A DNA stretch of 64,000 nucleotides, taken from Mycobacteriaceae bacterium. Lineage in GTDB: Bacteria > Actinomycetota > Actinomycetes > Mycobacteriales > Mycobacteriaceae. How positions within the stretch are numbered: the stretch's first letter is position 1; each line of letters opens with the position of its first letter. This document shows, in pieces, positions 49,368-61,324 of this stretch. The stretch is from NCBI GenBank assembly GCA_028726465.1, contig JAQYQB010000014.1:62001-126000 (forward strand). The letters are read 5' to 3'. The position numbers and the translations under genes are program-made. Below the pieces are notes generated by a model. That model had not been told where the DNA came from. It made no database searches and saw nothing but the letters and a program-made list of their open reading frames with translations.

Positions 49368-50174
49368 GTGCCACGCACCCTGTGGGCGGTCGCGGACCTG
49401 CACGCCGCCGTCAAGGCGAACACGCCGCACATCGACGGCTTGGCGCCGAACAACCCCCAGGACTGGCTCATCGTCGCCGGCGACGTCGCGGAGCGCAGCG
49501 AGCTCGTGCTGCGGGTGCTGCGGCAGCTAAAGTCCCGCTTCGCCGAGGTCATCTGGGTCCCCGGCAACCACGAGCTGTTCAGCCGGTCGGGGGACCGCTA
49601 CCGCGGCCGCGATAAATACGACGAGCTCGTCGCCGGCTGCCGGGACCTAGGCATCTACACCCCGGAGGACCCGTACCCGGTCTTCGCCGGGCACACAGTG
49701 GCGGGCTTGTTTACGCTCTACGACTACAGCTTCCGCCGCCCCGGGGTCAGCGTGGAGGAGGCCTTGGCCGCCGCGCGGGAGGCCCAGCTGGTGATGACGG
49801 ACGACTTCGCCATCGCGCCTTTCGTGGACATCCGCGCCTGGTGCTGGGATCGGCTGGCCTATACCATCAAGCGCCTGTCCCGGATTTCCGGTCCGACGGT
49901 GCTGGTCAACCACTGGCCGTTGGTCCAGGAGCCGACGCTGCGGCTGGGGATCCCGGAGATCAGCCTGTGGTGCGGCACGCGCCATACCCGCTCCTGGGCT
50001 AAGCGCTACGACGCCAGCGCCGTTATTTACGGGCATCTGCATATGCCGGGCACGACCGTGGTCGATGGCGTGGAGCACCACGAGGTTTCCCTGGGCTACC
50101 CGCGCCAGTGGCGCCAGTGGGGAGCCGACCGCCGGCCAACCTGGCCGTACCCGGTCTTGCGGGAGGAGGACTGA
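49368..50174 (+). CDS. calcineurin-like metallophosphoesterase
   Basis: The 268-residue enzyme has the full dimetal site: Asp10 and His12 (ADLH), Asp39 (AGDV), GNHE at 66-69, NHW in the middle, and GHLH near residue 223. Substrate unknown. It stands directly before the phosphopantetheinyl transferase with 2 bases between them. That pairing is conserved in mycolic-acid bacteria as I remember it, where the neighbour can act as a hydrolase removing phosphopantetheine from carrier proteins. This role is inference here. GTG 49368 has GAGGAGG upstream. Confidence 0.87.
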   Translation: MPRTLWAVADLHAAVKANTPHIDGLAPNNPQDWLIVAGDVAERSELVLRVLRQLKSRFAEVIWVPGNHELFSRSGDRYRGRDKYDELVAGCRDLGIYTPEDPYPVFAGHTVAGLFTLYDYSFRRPGVSVEEALAAAREAQLVMTDDFAIAPFVDIRAWCWDRLAYTIKRLSRISGPTVLVNHWPLVQEPTLRLGIPEISLWCGTRHTRSWAKRYDASAVIYGHLHMPGTTVVDGVEHHEVSLGYPRQWRQWGADRRPTWPYPVLREED

Positions 50175-50176
50175 TC

Positions 50177-50845
50177 ATGCTCGAGCCAAGCCTGTTCCCG
50201 GACTCCGCCCGGTTCTGCTACGTGCGGACCCGCTCGGAGCATTCCGACCTGATGAATTTCCAGGCGCTGCACCCGCTGGAGCAATCCATCGTCTCCCGGT
50301 CGGTCAACGTCCGCAAATCCGAGTTCGGCGACGCCCGCTGGTGCGCCCACGAGGCCCTGCGGGAGGCCGGCTACACCGGCAGTGAGCCGATCCTGCGCGG
50401 CGAGCGGGGCAAGCCGCTCTGGCCGGAGGGGTTTACCGGCTCCATGACACACACCGAGGGTTTCCGCGCGGCCGTGGCGGCGCCCACCACCAAGGTGCGC
50501 TCGCTGGGACTGGACGCCGAACCGGCCGAAGAGCTGCCGGAGGGCGTGCTGGCGATGATCGCCCGCTCCGGCGAGATCCCCCAGCTCTACCGGCTGCGCG
50601 CCGCGGGTATCCCGTTCGCCGACCGGTTGCTGTTCTGCGCCAAGGAGGCCACCTACAAGGCGTGGTTCCCCATGACGGACCGCTGGTTGGGTTTCGAACA
50701 GGCCGAGATCGACCTGCGCGAGGACGGCACGCTGATTTCTTACCTTTTGGTCAGGCCCACCCCCGTGCCGTTTATCTCCGGGCGCTGGCTGGTCCGGGAC
50801 GGCTACGTGGTGGTCGCCACGACGGTGGACGTCAACTTTCCCTGA
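50177..50845 (+). CDS. pptT: 4'-phosphopantetheinyl transferase (PptT/EntD type)
   Basis: The 222-residue enzyme transfers phosphopantetheine from CoA to carrier domains of fatty-acid synthase and polyketide synthase, which corynebacteria need for mycolate synthesis. The family motifs are present: ILRGERGKPLWPEGFTGSMTH, LGLDAEP with the metal-binding Asp and Glu, and FCAKEATYKAWFP. ATG 50177 has GGGAGGAGG upstream. It overlaps nothing but follows the phosphoesterase within 2 bases. It is convergent with truB. Confidence 0.92.
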   Translation: MLEPSLFPDSARFCYVRTRSEHSDLMNFQALHPLEQSIVSRSVNVRKSEFGDARWCAHEALREAGYTGSEPILRGERGKPLWPEGFTGSMTHTEGFRAAVAAPTTKVRSLGLDAEPAEELPEGVLAMIARSGEIPQLYRLRAAGIPFADRLLFCAKEATYKAWFPMTDRWLGFEQAEIDLREDGTLISYLLVRPTPVPFISGRWLVRDGYVVVATTVDVNFP

Positions 50846-50904
50846 ACCCGGAATCCGGGCCGGCGGAACGCAAGGCTGGAGAATCCGGGACGGAAAGCAG
50901 CGGG

Positions 50905-52865
<1,961 letters not shown>

Positions 52866-52898
52866 CTAGCGCGGCTAAGCGCAAGGAAGGACGCCTAA

Positions 52899-53831
52899 GT
52901 GCGCAAGATCATCCTGGACCTAGACACCGGCATCGACGACGCCCTGGCGCTGGCGCTCGCCGTGGCCCACGAGGACCTCGAGCTTATCGGGGTGCTGGGC
53001 ACCTACGGCAACGTTGAGGTCGAGGTGGGCGTGCGCAATACTTTGGCGCTGTTAGAACTGCTCGGTTGCGAAGACGTGCCGGTCTTCGTCGGCCCGCAGC
53101 GCCCGGGCTTTGCGGTCAGCGCCGCCTCGGCCGGCATCCACGGCGCAAACGGCCTGGGCGGGGTAGAGCTGCCCGCGCCCAGGCGTCAGCCCGAGCCGGA
53201 ACCGGCGGTGGATTTCTTAGTCCGCATGGCCCACCAGAACCGCGACACCGGCGATATCGTCTTCGTGCCCACCGGGCCCTCGACCACCCTGGCCCGGGCC
53301 CTGGAGCGCGACCCGGTGGTGGCCAGCCTGCCGGTCGTCATGATGGGCGGGGCGCTGACCGTGCCGGGCAACGTCACCGCCTGGTCCGAGGCAAACGTCT
53401 CCCAGGACCCGGCGGCGACCGATGCCGTCGTGCGCGGCTGCCAGGATCTGACCATGGTGGGCCTCGACGTGACTTTGCAGACGCTGCTGACGCGGGCGAC
53501 CACCCGGGCCTGGCGGGCCGCCGGCACGGCGGCGAGCGTGGCCTATGCCGACATGGTGGATTTCTACATCGACGCCTACGCGAAAAACTCGCCCCACCTG
53601 GGCGGGTGCGGCCTGCACGACCCGTTGGCCGTGGCGGTCGCCGCGGAGCCAGACCTGGTCGGCTGCCGGCGGATGCCGCTCAAGGTCGACGTGGACGGGC
53701 CCACTATCGGGCGCACCATCGGGGACGAATCCCGGATCGGGGAGGACTCCGGGGTAGCAGTCGCCCTGGATGTCGACGCCGAGCGTTTCGTCGACGGCTT
53801 CGTCCGCCGGCTCGAGCGCGTGCTCGTGTGA
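52899..53831 (+). CDS. IUNH family nucleoside hydrolase
   Basis: The 310-residue enzyme should split a ribonucleoside into base and ribose. The calcium-binding N-terminal motif LDLDTGIDDALALALA is clear, followed by GTYGNVEVEV, PTGPSTTLARAL, VMMGGAL and the late GLHDPLAVAVA with the last metal-site Asp. Base specificity cannot be read from the sequence. GTG 52899 has AAGGAAGG upstream. It may be co-transcribed with ribF. Confidence 0.91.
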   Translation: MRKIILDLDTGIDDALALALAVAHEDLELIGVLGTYGNVEVEVGVRNTLALLELLGCEDVPVFVGPQRPGFAVSAASAGIHGANGLGGVELPAPRRQPEPEPAVDFLVRMAHQNRDTGDIVFVPTGPSTTLARALERDPVVASLPVVMMGGALTVPGNVTAWSEANVSQDPAATDAVVRGCQDLTMVGLDVTLQTLLTRATTRAWRAAGTAASVAYADMVDFYIDAYAKNSPHLGGCGLHDPLAVAVAAEPDLVGCRRMPLKVDVDGPTIGRTIGDESRIGEDSGVAVALDVDAERFVDGFVRRLERVLV

Positions 53832-53832
53832 T

Positions 53833-53862
53833 TTGGTGGTTTGCGCCGCTAGCAGCTAAGAT
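53833..53862 (+). promoter_or_regulatory. probable rpsO promoter
   Basis: TTGGTG (53833-53838) and TAAGAT (53857-53862) are 18 bases apart. The leader of about 95 bases would contain a GCGGTCCGCAG inverted segment, a possible S15 target. Confidence 0.4.
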
Positions 53863-53962
53863 TTCCGGATAGCTTTGTGACTGCGGTCCGCAGCAGTTGC
53901 GGCGGCGCCTTTTTGGGTGCTTGATTTCATGCGGACTGAAATATGTTTGAGGAGATTATCTC

Positions 53963-54232
53963 ATGGCACTGACCACTGAGAAGAAGGCCGAGATCCTGAA
54001 GGAATACGGCCTCCACGAGACCGATACCGGCTCCCCGGAAGCCCAGGTGGCCCTGCTGACCTACCGCATCAGCAACCTGACCGAGCACCTGAAGGACCAC
54101 AAGCAGGATCACCACTCCCGTCGTGGCCTGCTGCTGCTGGTCGGCCGTCGCCGCGGCCTGCTGAAGTACCTGGCTTCCACCAACATCGACCGCTACCGTG
54201 ACCTGATTTCCCGTCTGGGCCTGCGTCGCTAA
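53963..54232 (+). CDS. rpsO: 30S ribosomal protein S15
   Basis: The 89-residue protein has standard length and sequence ([53 protein letters not shown]). It binds the central domain of 16S rRNA early in 30S assembly and often represses its own translation. The ATG has GAGGAG upstream. It precedes pnp, the classical rpsO-pnp order, with a terminator between. Confidence 0.97.
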   Translation: MALTTEKKAEILKEYGLHETDTGSPEAQVALLTYRISNLTEHLKDHKQDHHSRRGLLLLVGRRRGLLKYLASTNIDRYRDLISRLGLRR

Positions 54233-54254
54233 TTTCTAGCGTCGATTGTCGCAC

Positions 54255-54292
54255 AAGGCGTTGAGCACCTGCCGTGCTCAGCGCCTTTTTTT
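54255..54292 (+). terminator. rpsO intrinsic terminator
   Basis: AAGGCG-TT-GAGCAC pairs with GTGCTC-A-GCGCCTT around a 5-base loop, followed by seven T. Confidence 0.88.
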
Positions 54293-54378
54293 GCGATCTC
54301 TTAGGCGTTTTCTCCCGCCCGGCCGGCGGCCGTGGCGGCGGGGCTAGGAGGTCTCCACCACGATTTTCGTGGGCGGCG

Positions 54379-54493
54379 TTGTATCGGTCCGGCTTTTGAG
54401 CTGGTACGATTGAGCACCGTTGTGTGTGAATTCAACGTTGTACGACTACCGGCGACACCGACGATTGCCGGATGATGAGGAGAATTAACTTTA
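54379..54493 (+). promoter_or_regulatory. pnp upstream region with putative promoter and leader hairpin
   Basis: TACGAT at 54405-54410 may be a -10, but its -35 candidate TTGTAT (54379-54384) is 20 bases away. The leader has a CCGGC/GCCGG hairpin (about 54449-54472) just before the ribosome site, a position where PNPase mRNAs are often processed for autoregulation. A GTTGTA/TACGAC-rich segment precedes it. Confidence 0.35.
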
Positions 54494-56746
54494 ATGAGCG
54501 CTAACAACGCTGTTGAGTATGTAAACGACGAAGACTTCGGCATCACCGAAGCTATCGCCACGCTGGATAACGGGGACTTCGGTACCCGCACCATCCGCTT
54601 CGAGACCGGGCAGTTGGCCCGCCAGGCCGACGGCTCGGTGACCACCTACCTGGACGACGACACCATGCTGCTGGCCACCACCACGGCCTCCAACCAGCCG
54701 CGGGAGGGCTTCGACTTCTTCCCGCTGACCGTGGACGTGGAAGAGCGCATGTACGCCGCGGGCAAGATCCCGGGCTCGTTCTTCCGCCGCGAGGGCCGCC
54801 CGTCCACCGAGGCCATCCTGGCCTGCCGCCTGATTGACCGCCCGCTGCGCCCGACCTTCGTCAAGGGCCTGCGCAACGAGGTCCAGGTCGTCATCACCGT
54901 GATGTCCCAGGCCCCGGATGAGTACTACGACGTCGTGGCCATCAACGGCGCTTCCGCCGCGACCCAGCTGTCCGGCCTGCCGGTCTCGGGCGCCGTGGGC
55001 GGCGTCCGCATGGCGTTTATCGCCGATCAGAAGCACCCGGAGGGCCAGTGGGTGGCCTTCCCGAACTCCGAGCAGCACGACCGCGCGCTGTTCGAGATGG
55101 TCGTGGCCGGCCGCATTGTCCAGCGCAAGAAGGGCCGCAAGACCGTCGAAGACGTGGCCATCATGATGGTCGAGGCCGGCGCCGGCATCAACGTGGCCGA
55201 GCGCGTGGCCGAGGGTGCCCCGGCGCCGCAGGAGTCCGCCGTGGCCGAGGGCCTGGAGGCCGCCAAGCCGTTCATCAAGACCCTGTGCGAGGCCCAGGCC
55301 GGCCTGGCCGAGCGCGTGGCCAAGGAGACCCAGGAGTTCCCGCTCTTCCCGGCCTACTCGGACGAGATCTTCCAGGCCGTGGAGAAGAAGGCCAGCAAGA
55401 AGCTGGAGAAGCTGCTGACCATTGCCGGCAAGCAGGAGCGCGACGAGGCTACCAACGAGCACATGGAGCAGGTCGAGGCCGAACTGCTCGAGCGCTTCGA
55501 GGACGACGACGCCTCCAAGCAGATCCGCAGCGCTTATAACGCGGTGATGAAGGAGATCGTCCGCCACAAGATCCTGACCGAGGGCTTCCGCATCGACGGC
55601 CGCAGCGTCACCGACATCCGCGACCTGGGTGTCGAGGTCGAGCTGGTCCCGCGCGCCCACGGTTCCTCCCTGTTCGAGCGCGGCGAGACCCAGATCCTGG
55701 GCGTGACCACCCTGGACATGCTGAAGATGGAGCAGCACATCGACTCCCTGACCCCGGTCGAGTCGAAGCGCTACATGCACCACTACAACTTCCCGCCGTA
55801 CTCCACCGGCGAGACCGGCCGCGTCGGCTCCCCGAAGCGCCGCGAGATCGGCCACGGCGCGCTGGCCGAGCGCGCCCTGCTGCCGGTCATCCCGTCCCGC
55901 GAGGACTTCCCGTACGCCATCCGCCAGGTCTCCGAGGCGCTGGGCTCGAACGGCTCGACCTCGATGGGCTCGGTCTGCGCCTCGACGCTGTCGCTGTACA
56001 ACGCCGGCGTCCCGCTGAAGGCCCCGGTGGCCGGCATCGCCATGGGCTTGGTCTCCGGCGAGGTCGACGGCAAGGAGAAGTTCGTCGCCCTGACCGACAT
56101 CCTGGGCGCGGAGGACGCCTTCGGCGACATGGACTTCAAGGTCGCCGGTACCTCCGAATACATCACCGCCCTGCAGCTGGACACCAAGCTGGACGGCATC
56201 CCGTCCGCCGTGCTGGCTGACGCGCTGGAGCAGGCTCGCGATGCCCGCTCCGCCATCCTGGCCACCATGGCCGAGGTCATCGAAGGCCCAGACGAGATGT
56301 CCCCGCTGGCGCCGAAGATTACCTCCGTGCAGGTCCCGGTCAACAAGATCGGTGAGCTCATCGGCCCGAAGGGCAAGACCATCAACTCCATCACGGAGGA
56401 GACCGGCGCCGACATCACCATCGAGGACGACGGCACCGTCTACGTCTCCGCCGAGTCCGGCGAGGCCGCCGACGCCGCCCTGGACAAGATCAACTCGATT
56501 GCCAACCCGCAGCTGCCGAAGGTCGGGGAGCGCTTCCTGGGCACGGTCGTCAAGACCGTCGCCTTCGGCGCGTTCGTCTCCCTGACCCCGGGCCGCGACG
56601 GGCTCATCCACATCTCCAAGCTGGGTGGCGACGAGCGCATCGAAAAGGTCGAGGACGTGGTCAACGTGGGCGACAAGATCCAGGTCGAAATCGCCGACAT
56701 CGACAACCGCGGCAAGATCTCCCTGGTGCCGGTCGACGAGGACTAA
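54494..56746 (+). CDS. pnp: polyribonucleotide nucleotidyltransferase (PNPase/GpsI)
   Basis: The 750-residue phosphorolytic 3'-5' exoribonuclease is a trimer. Two RNase PH-like domains (about 20-240 and 370-600) flank a helical linker. The first has [25 protein letters not shown] and the second [21 protein letters not shown] and [22 protein letters not shown] domain ([20 protein letters not shown]) and an S1 domain ([18 protein letters not shown]) end the protein. ATG 54494 has GATGAGGAG upstream. Confidence 0.97.
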   Translation: MSANNAVEYVNDEDFGITEAIATLDNGDFGTRTIRFETGQLARQADGSVTTYLDDDTMLLATTTASNQPREGFDFFPLTVDVEERMYAAGKIPGSFFRREGRPSTEAILACRLIDRPLRPTFVKGLRNEVQVVITVMSQAPDEYYDVVAINGASAATQLSGLPVSGAVGGVRMAFIADQKHPEGQWVAFPNSEQHDRALFEMVVAGRIVQRKKGRKTVEDVAIMMVEAGAGINVAERVAEGAPAPQESAVAEGLEAAKPFIKTLCEAQAGLAERVAKETQEFPLFPAYSDEIFQAVEKKASKKLEKLLTIAGKQERDEATNEHMEQVEAELLERFEDDDASKQIRSAYNAVMKEIVRHKILTEGFRIDGRSVTDIRDLGVEVELVPRAHGSSLFERGETQILGVTTLDMLKMEQHIDSLTPVESKRYMHHYNFPPYSTGETGRVGSPKRREIGHGALAERALLPVIPSREDFPYAIRQVSEALGSNGSTSMGSVCASTLSLYNAGVPLKAPVAGIAMGLVSGEVDGKEKFVALTDILGAEDAFGDMDFKVAGTSEYITALQLDTKLDGIPSAVLADALEQARDARSAILATMAEVIEGPDEMSPLAPKITSVQVPVNKIGELIGPKGKTINSITEETGADITIEDDGTVYVSAESGEAADAALDKINSIANPQLPKVGERFLGTVVKTVAFGAFVSLTPGRDGLIHISKLGGDERIEKVEDVVNVGDKIQVEIADIDNRGKISLVPVDED

Positions 56747-56761
56747 TAATCCAGCGGCTGG

Positions 56762-56814
56762 TAGGTCAATGACCTAGCGATCGATAGTTAAGGGGCCGGA
56801 AGGCCCCTTTTCTT
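56762..56814 (+). terminator. palindrome and pnp terminator
   Basis: A perfect palindrome TAGGTCA-A-TGACCTA (56762-56776) is followed by a GGGGCC/GGCCCC stem (56792-56808) with TTTT. The second is a normal terminator; the palindrome is unassigned. Confidence 0.7.
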
Positions 56815-56815
56815 G

Positions 56816-56821
56816 TATCGT
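56816..56821 (+). promoter_or_regulatory. -10 element (TATCGT), leaderless DUF1707 transcript
   Basis: The hexamer ends 7 bases before the ATG at 56829, directly after the pnp terminator. Confidence 0.5.
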
Positions 56822-56828
56822 TAGATGT

Positions 56829-57461
56829 ATGGACACACCCCGACAGCGCGCTGGCGATAAGCAGCGCCACGCAGCCGCTGAGCTGGTCAGCCAGGCTTTC
56901 AGCGAGGGCAAGATCAGCTTGGCTGAATTCGACGAACGCTCCCAGCGCGTCTGGGAGGCCACCTACGTGGACCAGCTCACCGAGCTGGTCGACGACTTGG
57001 GGCTAAGCCACGACCTAGACAAGCGGGACACGCCCGCGCCAGCGCGCAACGCCAGCTACCCCGTGGTGGTTCCCAACCGGGAGGGCTCGAAGTTTTCGAT
57101 CGGCATCATGGGCGGGGCAGAGCGCTTCGGCGGCTGGCACTGCGAGCCCAGCCACTTTGCCTTGAGCATCATGGGCGGCAGCGAGCTGGACTTCTCGGAG
57201 GCCACCATCGGCGCCAACCGCGTGGTCATCAACGCCTGGGACCTCATGGGCGGCTCGGAAATCCGCGTGCCGGAAAACTACAACATCCGCCTGGAAGGCT
57301 TCGGGATTATGGGCGGCGCGACCGTCAAGAACGGCCCGGGCGTGACCGTCCCGCTCTCGGAGGTCCCGGAAGACGCGCCGACTATCGTGCTGGTCAACTA
57401 CGCGCTCATGGGCGGCAGCGACATCATCCGCGTGCCGGAGGTGCGCCGCCGGAAGGACTAA
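56829..57461 (+). CDS. DUF1707 SHOCT-like protein with LiaF-type C-terminal domain
   Basis: The 210-residue cytosolic protein has an N-terminal DUF1707 domain (about 6-57, AAELVSQAFSEGKISLAEFDERS). A C-terminal beta-helix-like region has four IMGG/LMGG repeats, as in the LiaF/DUF2154 cell-wall-stress family. LiaF proteins restrain envelope-stress two-component systems; a regulatory role here is inference. No membrane segment is present. It is convergent with the AMIN-like lipoprotein gene. Confidence 0.85.
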   Translation: MDTPRQRAGDKQRHAAAELVSQAFSEGKISLAEFDERSQRVWEATYVDQLTELVDDLGLSHDLDKRDTPAPARNASYPVVVPNREGSKFSIGIMGGAERFGGWHCEPSHFALSIMGGSELDFSEATIGANRVVINAWDLMGGSEIRVPENYNIRLEGFGIMGGATVKNGPGVTVPLSEVPEDAPTIVLVNYALMGGSDIIRVPEVRRRKD

Positions 57462-57482
57462 TCCTTTCCGGCGCTCGCCTAC

Positions 57483-58145
57483 TTAGCCGGCAAAGTCGAT
57501 GACCACGCGCGGCGGGCCATCCATATACGTCACGGAGTAGGGGACTTTTTCTTTCAGGCCCACGACGAACTGGGACTGGGCCTCGAAGGCGCTGGTGAAC
57601 TGGACCTCTTCGATGACGCCGGCGCCCGGGAAGCTACCGGTATCTAAGTATTGTTCCTCCAGCTCCGGCGTGGACGGCCACGGGGTGGGCTCGATTCCTA
57701 GGTCCAAGAAGGCGTTGCCGGCTACCTCGACGGGGTACCCGGAGGCCTGCTGGGTGGGCGCGTCGGTGTAGCTGGCGAACCAGCTGGCGGGGCCTTTACC
57801 GCTAAATTCGATGACCATGCGGGTAAAGCCGGCGTGCTCCGCGGTGCGCACGCGCACCGGGACCAGCTCACCGGCGCCTTGGGCCATGTGCTGCTCATCG
57901 TCCAGGGACGGGGTGCCCAGCATCTTCACCCCGTCGGATGCCCCGCCCGCAGGGGCGGTCGCGCCCTTCTGGACGGTGGAGGATTCGGCCGCCGCGGCCT
58001 CGTTGTCGGGGGCGGCGGAGGTAGACGTCACGGTGCTGGGGGAGGAGGTGTCGTTCGCGTTGTCGGAATTATCGTCATTCGCGCAGCCGGTGAGGACGAG
58101 GCCGGCCACCGCGAGGGGAGCGAGGGTAGAGATCCACTGGCGCAT
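57483..58145 (-). CDS. lipoprotein with AMIN-like domain
   Basis: The 220-residue protein has a lipoprotein signal (MRQWISTLAPLAVAGLVLTGC, modified Cys21). An Asp/Asn/Ser/Thr-rich linker runs to about residue 75. The following C-terminal beta domain (VRVRTAEHAGFTRMVIEFSG ... VTYMDGPPRVVIDFAG) resembles actinobacterial AMIN-like domains, which probably bind cell-wall components. AAGGAG lies 10 bases before the ATG, a long spacing. TTATCCCCA, one mismatch from a DnaA box, lies upstream near 58173. Confidence 0.83.
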   Translation of the reverse strand: MRQWISTLAPLAVAGLVLTGCANDDNSDNANDTSSPSTVTSTSAAPDNEAAAAESSTVQKGATAPAGGASDGVKMLGTPSLDDEQHMAQGAGELVPVRVRTAEHAGFTRMVIEFSGKGPASWFASYTDAPTQQASGYPVEVAGNAFLDLGIEPTPWPSTPELEEQYLDTGSFPGAGVIEEVQFTSAFEAQSQFVVGLKEKVPYSVTYMDGPPRVVIDFAG

Positions 58146-58230
58146 AGGGAGTCATCTCCTTGGGTAGGTAAAGGTTATCCCCAGTTTAGCCGAAACGCGT
58201 GTGACGGTTGTTAATTGTGACCAGCGGTTG

Positions 58231-58647
58231 CTAGTTCTTGAGCTCCACAATCTGGATCAGGTTGCCGCAGGTATCGTCGAAGACCGCGATCCGGGACGGT
58301 CCCACGTCGGTCGGCTCCATGGTGAACTCCACGCCGCGGTCTTGTAGCTCCGCGTAGTCCCGGTCCAGATCGTCGGTGAGGAACTGGGTCAGTGGCATCC
58401 CGGCCGCGCGCAGGGCGTCGGTGAACTGGCCGGCGGCGGGGTGCCCCTTGGGCTCGAGCACGATTTCCATGCCGGCCCCGGGCAGCACCGAGCCGTCCGC
58501 GGCCAGCTGCGTCGGGTTGGTGATGGTCAGCCAGCGGAAATCGCCGTGCGTGACGTCGTCCTTGACCTGGAAGCCAAGCGTACCGACGTAGAAATCGTGG
58601 GCGTGGGCCACATCATCGACCAGAATGGAACCGATATACATGCGCAT
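58231..58647 (-). CDS. VOC (glyoxalase/bleomycin-resistance) family protein
   Basis: The 138-residue protein has two beta-alpha-beta-beta-beta units. MRMYIGSILVDDVAHAHDFYVGTLGFQVKDD begins the first, and TQFLTDDLDRDYAELQDRGVEF begins the second. The end FDDTCGNLIQIVEL supplies the late Glu metal ligand. VOC proteins are metal-dependent lyases, dioxygenases or drug binders; the substrate is unknown. ATG 58647 is set by a TATACT -10 7 bases upstream. It is divergent from dapB. Confidence 0.87.
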   Translation of the reverse strand: MRMYIGSILVDDVAHAHDFYVGTLGFQVKDDVTHGDFRWLTITNPTQLAADGSVLPGAGMEIVLEPKGHPAAGQFTDALRAAGMPLTQFLTDDLDRDYAELQDRGVEFTMEPTDVGPSRIAVFDDTCGNLIQIVELKN

Positions 58648-58654
58648 GGGAGTC

Positions 58655-58660
58655 AGTATA
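58655..58660 (-). promoter_or_regulatory. -10 element (TATACT), leaderless VOC transcript
   Basis: The hexamer lies 7 bases upstream of the ATG at 58647 and is one of the best -10 matches in the window. Confidence 0.55.
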
Positions 58661-58686
58661 GTGGCCAAAGCCTGGCGGCCGGGCGG

Positions 58687-58692
58687 TAGAAT
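58687..58692 (+). promoter_or_regulatory. -10 element (TAGAAT) for dapB, with leader of about 150 bases
   Basis: TAGAAT matches the -10 consensus well. The leader to ATG 58849 contains a CGGGCCCCGGCCCG inverted segment and is unusually long compared with the leaderless neighbours. Confidence 0.45.
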
Positions 58693-58767
58693 GGCCGGGG
58701 TAACAGAACGCGGGCCCCGGCCCGCAGCCGTGTATCCGTCGTCTTCCGCCACCGCCTCCCGCTGTGA

Positions 58768-59595
<828 letters not shown>

Positions 59596-59598
59596 GTC

Positions 59599-61322
<1,724 letters not shown>

Positions 61323-61324
61323 GT

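Noticed and set aside
54301..54645. Minus-strand gene between rpsO and pnp
   Set aside because: It overlaps the pnp promoter and start, shows no domain, and its codon pattern follows from the mirror of pnp.
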